DNA of 64,000 nucleotides from DATBQN01 sp963799925 (GTDB lineage: Bacteria > Acidobacteriota > Thermoanaerobaculia > Multivoradales > UBA5704). The DNA is taken from positions 1,550,001-1,614,000 of the forward strand of contig CAWCYZ010000004.1 in NCBI GenBank assembly GCA_963799925.1. Direction: 5' to 3'. Below the pieces are notes generated by a model. That model ran no database searches, had not been told where the DNA came from, and worked only from the letters and a program-made list of their open reading frames with translations. Numbering within the stretch: the stretch's first letter is position 1; each line of letters opens with the position of its first letter. Positions 15,532 to 25,326 of the stretch are shown here, in pieces. The position numbers and the translations under genes were made by a program.

Positions 15532-16503
15532 ATGGCCGGCCCGATCGACACCGCCGCCATCCTGGTCAACTGGAACGGGGCGGACGACACCCTGGCGACC
15601 CTCGCCTCGCTCGACCGCATGGCCGGGCGCGAGCGGCTGCGCGTGGTGGTGGTCGACAACGGGTCGTCCGACGGCTCGGCCGAGCGTCTGCGCGGCGCCC
15701 GGCCGGACCTCGAGCTGATCGAGACCGGCGAGAACCTGGGCTTCGCCGGCGGCAACGACGTCGGCTTGGCGCGGGTGCTCGCGGACCCGCGGATCGCCCG
15801 CGTGCTGCTGCTCAACACCGACGTCGAGGTCGATCCGGGATTTCTGGCGCCGCTCGCCGCGGCGCTCGCCGAGCCGGGGGTGGCGGCGGCGGGCCCCAAG
15901 ATCTTCTACTTCGACCGGCCCGACCGGCTGTGGGCGGCGGGCGGGCGCCTGCGCATCCGCGAGACGGTCACCGTCGAGCTGGGGCGCGGCCGGCCGGACG
16001 GACCCGAGTTCTCACGCCCCGGAGACGTCACCTATCTCACCACCTGCTGCCTGCTCGTCCGCCGCGAGGCGCTCGAGGCGGTCGGCCTCCTCGATCCGTC
16101 CTACTTCATCAACGTCGACGACGCCGACTGGTGCCGGCGGGCGCTCGACCTCGGGCTGCGCCTGCGCTACGTGCCGGAGAGCCGCATCTGGCACAAAGTG
16201 GCGACGGCGACCGCCGGCGGCTACACGCCGGCGAAGACCTTCCACACCGGGCGCAGCAACGCCCTCTACGTGCGCCGCCACGGCGGGGCGCTCGGGCTCG
16301 CCGGGTTCCTCGCCGCCAACCTGATGGCGCTGCCGGTCGCCTGGCTGCGCGAGCTGCCGCGCGGCAACGCCCGCGCCGTGGCCGCCAAGGCGCGCGGCGT
16401 GCTCCGCGGCCTGACCGATCCCCTTCCCCCGCCGCCGCGGCTCCCTGGCGCCGCGCCGTCCGCACCACCCGCTGCGGGCGGCAGCGCGGAGGCGCGCGGC
16501 TGA
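15532..16503 (+). CDS. GT2-family glycosyltransferase (rhamnosyltransferase-like)
   Basis: 323 residues. The GT-A fold signatures are present: AILVNWNGADDTLATLASL, VVDNGSSDGS, ENLGFAGGNDVG, the DxD equivalent LLLNTDVEV, and the acceptor-side YFINVDDADWCRRALDLG. This is the pattern of WbbL-like rhamnosyltransferases of lipopolysaccharide or other surface glycans; the sugar is inferred. A hydrophobic stretch near residues 255-275 could tether it to the membrane. The ATG at 15532 is preceded by GGGAG. Its TGA overlaps the start of the M50 protease gene. Confidence 0.85.
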   Translation: MAGPIDTAAILVNWNGADDTLATLASLDRMAGRERLRVVVVDNGSSDGSAERLRGARPDLELIETGENLGFAGGNDVGLARVLADPRIARVLLLNTDVEVDPGFLAPLAAALAEPGVAAAGPKIFYFDRPDRLWAAGGRLRIRETVTVELGRGRPDGPEFSRPGDVTYLTTCCLLVRREALEAVGLLDPSYFINVDDADWCRRALDLGLRLRYVPESRIWHKVATATAGGYTPAKTFHTGRSNALYVRRHGGALGLAGFLAANLMALPVAWLRELPRGNARAVAAKARGVLRGLTDPLPPPPRLPGAAPSAPPAAGGSAEARG

Positions 16504-17199
16504 TGGACACGACCCCGCTCTTCACCGGCGCGGTGCAGATCCTCGTCGTGCTCCTCGGGGTGACCGCCCACGAGGCGGCCCACGCCTTCGCCGCCCGCCG
16601 CCTGGGCGACCCGACCGCCGCGATGCTCGGGCGGGCGTCGTTCAACCCGCTGCGCCACCTCGACCCCTTCGGCTCGGTCCTGGTGCCGCTCGTCCTCGTG
16701 CTGCTTCGGCCTGCCGGTCTTCGGCTGGGGGCGGCCGACGCCGGTGCTGGTCCACAACTTCTCCCGCCCGCGCCGCGACGACATGCTGGTCACCGCGGCC
16801 GGCGCGGCCGCCAACTCGTTCCTCGCCGTCGCCGCGAGCTTCCTGCTGCCGTTCGCGGTCGCGGCGCTGGGACACCCGGCGCGCCAGGCGGGCGACCTCA
16901 CCCTGTTCCGGCACTTCCAGCAGGCCGGGGCGCTCGCCGGCTTCCCCGTCGTCTTCACGATCCTCCAGATCGCCTACATCAACGCCTTCCTGGTGGTCTT
17001 CAACCTCATCCCGCTGCCGCCGCTCGACGGCGGCCAGATCTTCCTCCACCTGATGCCTGCCGACTGGGCGCCGCGCTTCGCGAGGATCCGCCCCTACGGC
17101 TTCGCCCTCGGCATCCTCCTCGCCGTCTTCGGCGTCGTGACGGTGCTCCTGCTGCCGTTCACGGTGTTCCTGGGCCTGCTGCTGCACCTCACCGGCTAG
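16503..17199 (+). CDS. Site-2-type intramembrane/M50 zinc protease (one frameshift)
   Basis: The first part (VTAHEAAHAFAARRLGDPTA, with the HExxH zinc site in helix 1, and PLRHLDPFGSVLVPLVLVLL) is in one frame. After about 16702 the protein continues one base later (FGLPVFGWGRPTPVLVHNFS, AAGAAANSFLAVAASFLLP) through NLIPLPPLDGGQIFLHL, the third zinc-ligand motif. One surplus base near 16702 explains the break. Reassembled length is about 231 residues, normal for the small FtsH-independent M50B (Rip-like) group with six hydrophobic segments. It probably cleaves membrane-bound substrates. ATGA overlap with the GT2 gene. Confidence 0.82.
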
Positions 17200-17225
17200 G
17201 CCATCCGAGCGGATAGAATCGGCTG

Positions 17226-18276
17226 ATGACCACCAACGCGGTCCCCATCGTGCTCTCGGGGATGCGCTCGACGGGGAAGATCCACCTGGGCAACTACTTC
17301 GGGGCGCTCAAGAACTGGGTCGACCTCCAGGACCGCTACCGCTGCTTCTACTTCGCCGCGGACTGGCACGCCCTGACCAGCGACTACGCCGATCCGTCGC
17401 AGATCGCCGAGAACACCCTCGAGATGGTGACCGACTGGATCGCCGCCGGGCTCGATCCCGAGCGCTCGACGATCTTCATCCAGTCGATGGTCCCCGACCA
17501 CGCCGAGCTCCACCTGCTGCTGTCGATGCTCACCCCGCTCGGCTGGCTCGAGCGGGTGCCGACCTACAAGGAGCAGATCCAGCAGATCGAGAACAAGGAC
17601 CTCGAGACCTACGGCTTCCTCGGCTACCCGGTGCTGCAGACGGTCGACATCGTCATCTACCGCGCCGACTTCGTGCCGGTGGGCGAGGACCAGGCGAGCC
17701 ACATCGAGATCAGCCGCGAGATCGTGCGCCGCTTCAACGGCCTCTACGGCGAGGTCTTCCCCGAGCCGCGCGGCCTGTTCACGCCGGCCGCGAAGGTGCC
17801 GGGGATCGACGGGCGGAAGATGTCGAAGTCGTACGGCAACGCGATCAACCTCTCGGATCCGCCGGAGGAGATCCGCCAGAAGTGCATGCAGATGTTCACC
17901 GACCCGCAGCGCCAGGGCGCAGCGATCCCGGGCGCCCCGAGGTCTGCAACCTCTACGAGTTCCACAAGCTGCTCTCGACCGCGGAGGTGCAGGAGCGGGT
18001 GGCGCGCCAGTGCCGGGCGGCGCAGATCGGCTGCGTCGAGGACAAGCGGCTGCTGGCGCGAGATCCTGATCGACTGCCTCGAGCCGATCCGCCGCCGCCG
18101 CGAGGCGGCTGATCGCGACCGCGACACGCTGCTCGACATCCTCGTCGAGGGCTCGCGGAAGGCGCGCGAGCGCGCCGCCGAGACCATGGAGCGCGGTGCG
18201 CGGCGCCCTCGGGCTCGACTACCGGCGCCTGGCCTCCCGCTCGGCTTCCCGCTCGGCCTCCGAGGTGGCGCGGTGA
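17226..18276 (+). CDS. trpS: Tryptophanyl-tRNA synthetase (frameshifted consensus)
   Basis: Charges tRNA-Trp with tryptophan. Class I signatures are intact: STGKIHLGNYFGALKNW (HIGH equivalent), the Trp pocket VPVGEDQASHIEISREI, and GRKMSKSYGNAINL (KMSKS). The main frame holds to about residue 230. The C-terminal tRNA-binding part is then split among frames: CNLYEFHKLLSTAEVQERVA near 17945-18055, EILIDCLEPIRRRREAADRD near 18060-18190, and VRGALGLDYRRLAS to the TGA at 18274-18276. About 345 residues when joined, the family length. This is a single-copy essential gene, so the breaks are probably sequence errors. TAGAAT at 17214-17219, seven bases before the ATG, may be a -10 box giving a leaderless mRNA. 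Confidence 0.9.
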
Positions 18277-19230
18277 GCGATCCCGAGCGGCCGGACGAGG
18301 AGCTCGAGACCGGAGCCGGTGCCGAGGGACGGAAGCCGGACGGACGCTCGCGAGCCCCCGAGAGCGCCGGCGCCGACGCGCCGCCCGTGGCGCCGCGACC
18401 GCCGGCCGGCAAGCTCAGCCGCCGCCTGCCGCTCTCCGAGCGCAGCCTGCTCCCCGAGGCGTGGCAGGTCCACCTGCCGATCTTCGACGGGCCGCTCGAC
18501 CTGCTGCTCCACCTGATCAAGCTCAACCGGGTGGAGATCACGGACATCCCGGTGGCGACGATCTGCGACCAGTTCCACGCCTACCTGTCAGCTGATGGAG
18601 GAGCTCAACCTCGACATCGCCGGCGAGTACATCTACGAGGCGGCGGTGCTGATCCACCTCAAGTCGAAGCTGCTGCTGCCGCGCCCGGCGGCGGCCGAGG
18701 GGGAGGCCGAGGAGGACCCGCGCCAGGAGCTGGTCGACCGCCTGCTCGAGTACCGGCGGCTGAAGGAGGCCGCGCAGTCGTTCGCCGAGGTCGACCGCAT
18801 GCGGATGGGGATCTTGACCCGCAAGCCCGACCCGCAGCCGCCGTGGAAGGCCGCCCAGCCGGAGACCGAGGCCGGCGAGATCGACCTCGGCGAGGTGTCG
18901 CTCTTCGATCTCCTGGGCGCGCTCAAGAGCGTCCTCGTCCGCTACGACCGCGAGCACCCGCCGCCGCTCCAGCTCTCGCTCGAGAGCTATTCGGTGCGCG
19001 GGCAGTTCGACCGGCTGATGGCGCTCCTCGACGCCGGCCATCCGTTCGACCTGATCGCCGACCTGCGCGGCCTCTCCTGCCGGGCGGAGGCGATCGCCAC
19101 CTTCCTCGCGGTGCTCGAGCTGGCGCGCCTGAAGCTGGTGCGCGTCCACCAGACCGAGCTCGGCGAGCTCCTCCTCTACCGCACCACGCGCGAGCTGGGG
19201 GCCCCCGACCGCGAGGCGATCCAGGGATGA
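18273..19230 (+). CDS. scpA: Segregation and condensation protein A (one frameshift)
   Basis: The kleisin subunit of the SMC-ScpAB condensin that compacts and segregates the chromosome. A charged N-terminal extension (about 65 residues, Pro/Ala/Glu-rich) precedes the conserved start VHLPIFDGPLDLLLHLIKLN and VEITDIPVATICDQFHAYL. A surplus base near 18588 then moves the frame to MEELNLDIAGEYIYEAAVLI and LKSKLLLPRP. The C-terminal winged helix ends LSCRAEAIATFLAVLELARL and KLVRVHQTELGELLLY. GTG at 18273 overlaps the trpS stop, and the TGA overlaps the ATG of scpB, as expected for this conserved gene pair. Confidence 0.9.
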
Positions 19231-20271
19231 CCGAGCGCGCCGAGATGGAGGCGGTGATCGAGGCGGTGCTCTTCGTGGCCGCCGAGCCGGTGCCGCGGAG
19301 CCGCCTGATCGAGCTCTTCGACGACGACGAGCGCGAGGCGGCGGCCGCGGCCCTCGAGGCCGTGCTCGCCCGCTACGGCGGGGCGCGGGGAGCGCTGCCG
19401 GCCGCCATGGCGGAGGCGCGGATCGCCGCGGAGCCGGAGCCCGAGTCCGGACCAGCCCGAGCTGCCGATCGAGCCTGACGGGCCCGCCGAAGCCGAGCCG
19501 GCGGGCGGCGCCGATCGCGCCGCCGTCCGCCGAGCCGGCCGCCGAGCCGACCGGAGCGCCGCCGGCCGTCGGCGCGGTCGAGCAGCACGCCGAGGTCGAG
19601 CGCGCCGCCGAGGCCGAGCGCCAGGCCGAGTGGCGCGGCGTCCTGGTCGAGGACGTCGGCGGCGGGGTGCGGCTGGCGACCCGGCCGGAGGTGGTCGGGC
19701 TGGCTGCGCCGCTTCTTCGACGTCGCCGGCGGCAACAAGCTGTCGATGGCGGCGCTCGAGACGCTCGCCATCATCGCCTACCGCCAGCCGATCACCGGCC
19801 CGGAGATCCAGGAGCTGCGCGGCGTCTCGCCGCGGGGGTGCTCAAGACCCTGCTCGAGCGGCGGCTGGTGCGCATCGCCGGCCGCAAGGAGGTCGTCGGC
19901 AAGCCCTTCCTCTACGGCACGACGCGCGAGTTCCTCGTCCACTTCGGCCTCAAGAGCCTGAAGGACCTGCCGCCGCTCGAGGAGTTCGAGGAGACCTTCG
20001 GCGGCCTGGCCAGACGCGCAGGCGGGGTGGGCGAGATGCTGCCGGGCCTGACGACCGCGAGGAGCAGATCCTCGCCGAGGCGGCGGCGCTCGAGGAGGCG
20101 GCCGCGGCCACGCGGAAGCCGAGGACGCCGAGCCGCCGCCCGCCGTCGCCCACAGAGCCCATGCGGACCATACCGCCGAGGCGCGGCTGGCCGAAGGGGA
20201 GGAGGCCGACGAGGCCGACGAGTCCTGCGCGAGATCGCCGAGCTCGAGGCGCCGAAGGCGACGAGGGGTAA
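19227..20271 (+). CDS. scpB: Segregation and condensation protein B (several frameshifts)
   Basis: Partner of ScpA. The N-terminal winged helix starts MTERAEMEAVIEAVLFVAAE PVPRSRL. The second winged helix carries the family's best motif, ALETLAIIAYRQPITGPEIQ ELRGVSP, followed by LLERRLVRIAGRKEVVGKPF LYGTTREFLVHFGLKSLKDL PPLEEF. Between and after these the coding frame changes several times (near 19450, 19700, 19840 and 20060). The linker after residue 70 is long and rich in Ala, Pro and Glu, and the tail is acidic. The unbroken motifs and operon order make the identity safe; the breaks look like consensus errors. Confidence 0.87.
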
Positions 20272-20276
20272 GCCCG

Positions 20277-21328
20277 ATGAGCGAAGAGCGCCTGCAGAAG
20301 ATCCTGGCGCGCGCCGGCATCGCCTCCCGCCGCAAGGCCGAGGAGCTGATCCGCGAGGCGCGGGTCACCGATCAACGGCCGGGTGGCCGAGCTGGGCGAC
20401 AAGGCCGACCTCGAGCGCGACGCCGATCAAGGTCGACGGCAAGCGCGTGCAGCCCACGCCGGCGGCCCATCGCTACCTGCTGCTCAACAAGCCGAAGAAG
20501 GTGATGTCGACCCTCTCCGACCCCGAGGGGCGGAAGACGGTGATCGACTTCGTGCCGCCGCGCCTGCGCAAGGCGCTGGTGCCGGTGGGGCGGCTCGACT
20601 ACAACACCGAGGGCCTGCTTCTGCTCACCGACGACGGCGAGTTCGCGCAGCAGGTCGCCCACCCGCGCTACGGCTGCGTCAAGACCTACGAGGTCAAGGT
20701 CAAGGGGACAGCCGACCGAGGCCCAGCTCGACCGCCTGCGCGGCGGCATCGTGCTCGAGGGCAGGCGCACCGCCCCCTGCCGCATCACCGCCCGCGCCAC
20801 GCGCCCGCGGCGCGCCGGAGGCCGAGAGCGACAACTCCTGGTGGATGGTCGAGATCTCCGAGGGGCGCTCGCGGCAGATCCGCGAGATGTTCTTCGCAGA
20901 TCGGCCACCCGGTGCAGAAGCTCCGCCGCGTGGCGATCGGCCCGGTCGCCGACCCCGACCTGCCGGTGGGCGCCGTGCGCGAGCTCACCGAGCACGAGGT
21001 CGAGATGCTGCGTGCCGCGGCGACGCGCGCGACGCGCCAGGCGGCAGGGGGAAAGGCAGCGGGTGGAAAAGCGGCGGCTGGAGGTGGAAGAGCCAAAGCG
21101 GCGCCGCGCGCCAGGCCGGCGCGGATCGAGCCGTCCGGCGCCAGGCCGGCGCGAAGCCAGCCGTCCGGCGCCAAGGCCCCGCGCAGCAAGCCGTCCGGCG
21201 CCAAGCCATCGCGAGGCGGCCTGGCCAAGCCCGGCGGCAGAGCGGGAGGGGGAGAGAGGCGGGCGACGAGGGGTCCCGGCGGCGCGGCGCGGACGCCGCG
21301 CTCCGGCCGGCCGCGGAGCCGCGGCTGA
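20277..21328 (+). CDS. rluB: 23S rRNA pseudouridine synthase RluB/RsuA family (five frameshifts) with basic repeat tail
   Basis: Isomerises a specific uridine in rRNA. An S4 domain opens the protein (ERLQKILARAGIASRRKAEE). The catalytic core has LLLNKPKKVMSTLSDPEGRK, PVGRLDYNTEGLLLLTDDGE with the catalytic Asp, and EISEGRSRQIREMF followed by QIGHPVQKLRRVAIGP. The frame steps by one base five times (near 20372, 20426, 20710, 20805 and 20898), each step fitting one surplus base. After the core comes a roughly 110-residue Lys/Arg/Pro/Ala tail with tandem PSGAxPxRS-like units, absent from the E. coli enzyme and probably RNA-binding. It follows scpB by five bases, as in many bacteria. Confidence 0.85.
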
Positions 21329-21351
21329 GCGGCGGGCAGGAAAGGGCGCCG

Positions 21352-22047
21352 GTGCACCCCCAGCCGTCATCCCCCGTGATCGTCGCCGTCGACGGCCCGT
21401 CGGGCGTCGGCAAGAGCACCGTGGCGCGGAGCCTGGCGCGGCGCCTCGGCCTCCCCTTCCTCGACACCGGGGCGATGTACCGCGCCATCGGCTTCAAGGT
21501 GCTGGCGGCGGGGATCGATCCCGCCGACCGCCCGGCGGTCGCCGGCGTCGCCGCGGCGACCGAGGTGGGCCTGACGGCGCTCGCCGACGGCAGCTTCGAG
21601 GTCCTCCTGGACGGCGAGCCGGTCGGCGACCGCATCCGCACCCCCGAGGTGGGGGAGGCGACCTCGGCGGTCTCCGCCTACCCCGAGGTGCGCCGGCGGA
21701 TGGTCGAGCTCCAGCGCGCCACCGCCCGCCGCTTCGGCGGCGTCCTCGAGGGGCGCGACATCGGCACCCGCGTCGTCCCCGACACGCCCTACAAGTTCTT
21801 CCTCGACGCCCGCCCGGAGGTGCGCTTCCGCCGCCGTCACGAGGAGCTGCGGAGCGCCGGCCGCGAGGTCTCCTACGAACAGGTGATCGACGAGATCACC
21901 CGCCGCGACCGGCGCGATTCGACGCGCGCCGACTCGCCGCTGACCCGCGACCCCTCCTACACCTTCATCGACGCCTCCGACCTGCCCGTCGCCGCGGTGG
22001 TCGAGGAGATGGCGCGCGCCATCGAGCGGCGGAGCGGCGGAGGCTGA
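21352..22047 (+). CDS. cmk: Cytidylate kinase
   Basis: Phosphorylates CMP and dCMP with ATP. 231 residues, the family length. P-loop GPSGVGKST at residues 15-23, followed by LARRLGLPFLDTGAMYRAIG. The NMP-binding insert contains VSAYPEVRRRMVELQRATAR, then VLEGRDIGTRVVPDTPYKFF and the lid ITRRDRRDSTRADSPL. A GTG start is used at 21352, with AGGAAAGG about ten bases upstream. It follows rluB by 23 bases, an order (scpA-scpB-rluB-cmk) seen in many bacterial chromosomes. Intact, unlike its upstream neighbours. Confidence 0.95.
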   Translation: MHPQPSSPVIVAVDGPSGVGKSTVARSLARRLGLPFLDTGAMYRAIGFKVLAAGIDPADRPAVAGVAAATEVGLTALADGSFEVLLDGEPVGDRIRTPEVGEATSAVSAYPEVRRRMVELQRATARRFGGVLEGRDIGTRVVPDTPYKFFLDARPEVRFRRRHEELRSAGREVSYEQVIDEITRRDRRDSTRADSPLTRDPSYTFIDASDLPVAAVVEEMARAIERRSGGG

Positions 22048-22072
22048 AGCCGGCGACGCCGGACCGGAGCCG

Positions 22073-23047
22073 ATGGCCAGGAGACCCAGCCTCGACCGCG
22101 AGCTCGGCGAGCTCTACCGCCTGCCCCTGACGGAGTTCACCGCGGCGCGCAACGCCCTCGTCAAGCGCCTCGCGGCGGCGGGCGACGGCGAGGGCGCCAA
22201 GAGCGTCCAGGCGCGGGGTAAGCCGTCGCCCTCGGCCTGGGCGGTCACCCAGCTCCTCGCCCGCCATCCCGATCGCATGACCGAGCTGCTGAGCGCCGGC
22301 AAGGAGGCGCGCGCGGCGCAGCGCCAGGCGATGGCCGGCCGCGGCGCGGAGGCGTTCCGCGCCGCGCTCGAGCAGGCGCGCGGGCTGGTCGACGAGCTGC
22401 GCGGCGAGGCGGAGTCGATCCTCGCCGAGTCGGGCCGGCCGCCGAGCGCCGCGGTCGTCGAGCGCCTGGCCGCCGACTTCCAGGCGCTCGCCTTCCTGCC
22501 CGGCGCGGCCGAGACGGTCCGCCGCGGCTACCTCGAGAGCGACCTCGAAGCCCCCGGCTTCGAGGTGCTCGCCGGCCTGCAGCTCGCCGCCACCCCGCGG
22601 CCGGTCGCCCGCCGGCCGGCGCGCTCGGCGCCGGGCGCCGCGGCGGCGAGCGGGGAGAAGGCGGCGGGCGCGGCGAGAGCCGAGACGCCGCCGAAGCCGG
22701 GCCGCCGCGGCGCGGCGGGCGTGCCGAAGGCGGTCGCGGACGGCCGCAAGCGGTGGGAGGAGGCGGTCCGCGCGCGGCGGGAGCGCGAGGTGGCGCAGGC
22801 CAAGGACCGCGTCGAGAGCGCCGAGTCCGAGGTGGCGCGTACGGAGGCGGAGGCCGCCTTCCGCCGCGCCACGGCGAAGCAGGCCGAGCGCGCGGCGGCC
22901 GAGGCGGCGAAGCTGGCCAAGGCGGCGCGCGAGGCCGCCGACGCCGCCAGCGACCGCGCCGAGCGCGCCCGCGCCGAGCTCGCCAAGGCCCGCGAGGCGC
23001 TCGCCGCCGCGTCGCGTCGCGATCATCCCACCCGCCGGTCGTCGTGA
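22073..23047 (+). CDS. Conserved coiled-coil hypothetical protein
   Basis: 324 residues. The N-terminal half (LGELYRLPLTEFTAARNALV, KPSPSAWAVTQLLARHPDRM) matches a widespread but uncharacterised family best known to me from actinobacteria, with the phrase 'LP..eFtaaRNaLak.l...g....a..v....KPs..aWa.Nql'. The C-terminal third (about 225-315) is a long Ala/Glu/Arg/Lys coiled coil. There is no signal peptide and no catalytic motif. It follows cmk by 25 bases and could be co-transcribed. Role unknown. Confidence 0.75.
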   Translation: MARRPSLDRELGELYRLPLTEFTAARNALVKRLAAAGDGEGAKSVQARGKPSPSAWAVTQLLARHPDRMTELLSAGKEARAAQRQAMAGRGAEAFRAALEQARGLVDELRGEAESILAESGRPPSAAVVERLAADFQALAFLPGAAETVRRGYLESDLEAPGFEVLAGLQLAATPRPVARRPARSAPGAAAASGEKAAGAARAETPPKPGRRGAAGVPKAVADGRKRWEEAVRARREREVAQAKDRVESAESEVARTEAEAAFRRATAKQAERAAAEAAKLAKAAREAADAASDRAERARAELAKAREALAAASRRDHPTRRSS

Positions 23048-23090
23048 CCCCTCGGAAACGGGGTTGCCGCCGTCGCGGTCTGGTGGCCGG

Positions 23091-24821
23091 CTACGGCGAA
23101 GGCTCTCCAGCGGACTGCGCCGCGGCCCGGTTCGCCACCAGCACGTGCCCGCCGCTCCGCGCCAGGAGCGCCATGGCGCGGCCCTCCTGGACGAGCTTGG
23201 CGTAACGGGCGGCCTCGATCACCGCGTACATCCGCCGCGGCTCCGCCCAGCGGCGCCAGAAGGTCGGCTCGTCGAGGATCCAGGCGCTGGTGTCCTCGCC
23301 GTGGATGCCGACCTCGAGCTCCCCCTGATAGCCGGCGACGGTGATCGTGCGCCCGAGGTAGACCGGGAGGTCCTGCGGGTAGTCGTGGTACGCCGCGACC
23401 TCGTCGCCGGGACGGAGGCGCGGCCGCAGGAATTCGGCGAGGCTCTTGACGGAGCGCTCGCCGTCGAAGGCGGGAGCGAGGACGGCGAGCGTCGCCAGGA
23501 CGAGCGCCGTGGCGGCGACGAGCGCGAGGATCGCGGCGCGCGGCCGCCCGGCCCGGTGGAGGGCATAGGGCGCCAGGCCGGCGACGGCGAAGGCCGCCGC
23601 CGCGGCGTAGAGCCCGCCGCCGAGGAGGCCGATGGCGTGCGCCGCCTCCGGGTTCCCGGCGAGGGCGCGCGGCGCCACGGCGAGGGCGATGGCGAGGCCG
23701 ACGCCGCTCGCCAGAAGGAAGGTGTAGACGCCGCGGCGGCGTCCGCGGTTCTCGTCCCACGCCTCGTCGAGCGCGCGGCCGACCAGCAGCGCGAGCGGCG
23801 GCGCGCAGGGGAGGATATAGGGGATGAGCTTCGAGCTCGACGCCGAGAAGAAGGCGAGCACCAGCCCCGCCCAGAGGAGGAGGAAGATGGCCGCCGGGCG
23901 CCCGGGGTCGCCGCGGCGGAGGGCGAGCGCGCGCGGCAGGAACGCCGTCCAGGGGACCATCCCGGCGAGGAGCACGGGGACGAAGAACCAGAACGGCTGG
24001 TAGCGGGCGTGGATCTTCGTCGCGTAGCGCAGGAATTGCTCGTGGACGAAGTAGAAGTGGAAAAAGCTGGGGTTGGCGCGGGCGACGAGCGCGTGCCAGG
24101 GGACGGCGACGGCGAGGAAGATGGCGACTCCCGACGGGAGGTAGAGCGGGCGGAGCTGCCGCCAGCGGCGGAGGAGAGCCACCCAGACGACGACGATCAA
24201 CCCCGGCAGCAGAAACCCGATCAGCCCCTTGGTGAGCGTGGCGAGCGCGGCGCCGGCGTAGGCGCTCCAGAGCAGGGCGCGCCGCCCTCTCCCCGCCGGC
24301 GCCTCGAGGCCGAGGAGCGCGGCCAGCAGCGTCGCGCTCAGCAGCACCGAGACCGCCATGTCGAGGGTGAGCGACTGCGAGAGGAAGTAGTAGAGGGGCG
24401 ACGTGGCGAGGACCGCCGCGGCGAGGAGCCCCGCCCGGCGGCCGAAGAGGCGGCGGCCGGCGGCGTAGACGGCGAGGCAGCCGGCGGCGGCGAAGACCGC
24501 GAGCCACAGCCGCAGCGCCCACTCGCGCCGGCCGAAGAGCTCGATGGCGATCGCCTGCAGCCAATAGAAGAGGGGAGGTTTCTCGAAGTACTTGACGCCG
24601 TCGAGGCGCGGGGTCACCCAGTCGCCGCTCGCCACCATCTCGCGCGGGATCTCGGCATAGCGGCCCTCGTCCGGCGACCAGAGGGCGCGGACGCCGAGGA
24701 GCGGGCCGAAGAAGGCGGCGAGGGCGAAGGCGAGGAGGGCGAGGTCGCGGCCCCAGGAAGGCTCGGGCAGGTGGCCGGAAGGTCGGCCGGAAGTGAGGAC
24801 AGCTGGAGGACGGGCTTCCAT
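23091..24821 (-). CDS. arnT: GT39 family membrane glycosyltransferase, probable Ara4N lipid A transferase
   Basis: 576 residues with about 11-12 membrane helices, a GT-C enzyme. The first periplasmic loop carries the acidic catalytic motif WSPDEGRYAEIPREMV, then GDWVTPRLDGVKYFEKPPLF, closely following the ArnT pattern; the second loop has FFHFYFVHEQFLRYATKIHA. ArnT moves 4-amino-4-deoxy-L-arabinose from undecaprenyl phosphate to lipid A phosphates, lowering affinity for polymyxins. GT39 also includes other transferases, but the arnB-arnC-arnA-arnD genes starting 0.8 kb away support this role. The start at 24821 follows the hydrophobic pattern. It is transcribed divergently from the rest of the pathway. 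Confidence 0.78.
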   Translation of the reverse strand: MEARPPAVLTSGRPSGHLPEPSWGRDLALLAFALAAFFGPLLGVRALWSPDEGRYAEIPREMVASGDWVTPRLDGVKYFEKPPLFYWLQAIAIELFGRREWALRLWLAVFAAAGCLAVYAAGRRLFGRRAGLLAAAVLATSPLYYFLSQSLTLDMAVSVLLSATLLAALLGLEAPAGRGRRALLWSAYAGAALATLTKGLIGFLLPGLIVVVWVALLRRWRQLRPLYLPSGVAIFLAVAVPWHALVARANPSFFHFYFVHEQFLRYATKIHARYQPFWFFVPVLLAGMVPWTAFLPRALALRRGDPGRPAAIFLLLWAGLVLAFFSASSSKLIPYILPCAPPLALLVGRALDEAWDENRGRRRGVYTFLLASGVGLAIALAVAPRALAGNPEAAHAIGLLGGGLYAAAAAFAVAGLAPYALHRAGRPRAAILALVAATALVLATLAVLAPAFDGERSVKSLAEFLRPRLRPGDEVAAYHDYPQDLPVYLGRTITVAGYQGELEVGIHGEDTSAWILDEPTFWRRWAEPRRMYAVIEAARYAKLVQEGRAMALLARSGGHVLVANRAAAQSAGEPSP

Positions 24822-24975
24822 GCCGGCGGCCGACTCTATCCCAGGCCCGCCGGCTTCCCGGGGCTCACCCGTTCCGCGGCCTGCTGGCAAAGCTCTTGCT
24901 TTCTTCGCCAGCGAAGTCCGGCAGTTCTCTTGCGGCGCGCGGCCTGATGCCGCGCACCTCGCCAAGGAGGCACCC

Positions 24976-25125
24976 ATGCTCTGGACGATCTTCGTCATCC
25001 TTCTCATCCTCTGGTTGCTCGGCTTCTTCGCCTTCCATGTCGCCGGCGGCCTGATCCACATCCTGCTCGTGCTCGCCGTGATCGTGCTGATCGTCCGCCT
25101 GGTGCAGGGCCGAAGAGTCGTCTGA
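24976..25125 (+). CDS. Small lmo0937-family membrane protein
   Basis: 49 residues, nearly all hydrophobic: two adjacent membrane helices (MLWTIFVILLILWLLGFFAF; LIHILLVLAVIVLIVRLVQG) with a VAGG turn and a basic end. This is the profile of the lmo0937 family of tiny integral membrane proteins of unknown, probably stress-related function. A perfect AAGGAGG (24964-24970) five bases before the ATG fixes the start. It lies in the divergent region between arnT and the RiPP precursor. Confidence 0.8.
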   Translation: MLWTIFVILLILWLLGFFAFHVAGGLIHILLVLAVIVLIVRLVQGRRVV

Positions 25126-25326
25126 CGCGGCGGCCTTCCGGCGCCCGGCATACCCCGGGCGCCGGCGTACGTCCGCGCAGCGGTTTCGTACCCGTGGGCC
25201 GGCGCGCTCCTGGCCGGTCAGGGCACTCTTGTCTTAAAACCCCCTGAGCGACGCTTCCATAGCGTGGCCGGTTCCTTTAGACTGGGGGAGACTAGTCAAG
25301 AACGCGTTCGCGGAGGTGGTGGAGAC

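Noticed and set aside
23064..24947. 627-codon plus-strand frame opposite arnT
   Set aside because: Composition is Glu/Gly/Arg low complexity, and the minus strand encodes a convincing membrane glycosyltransferase.
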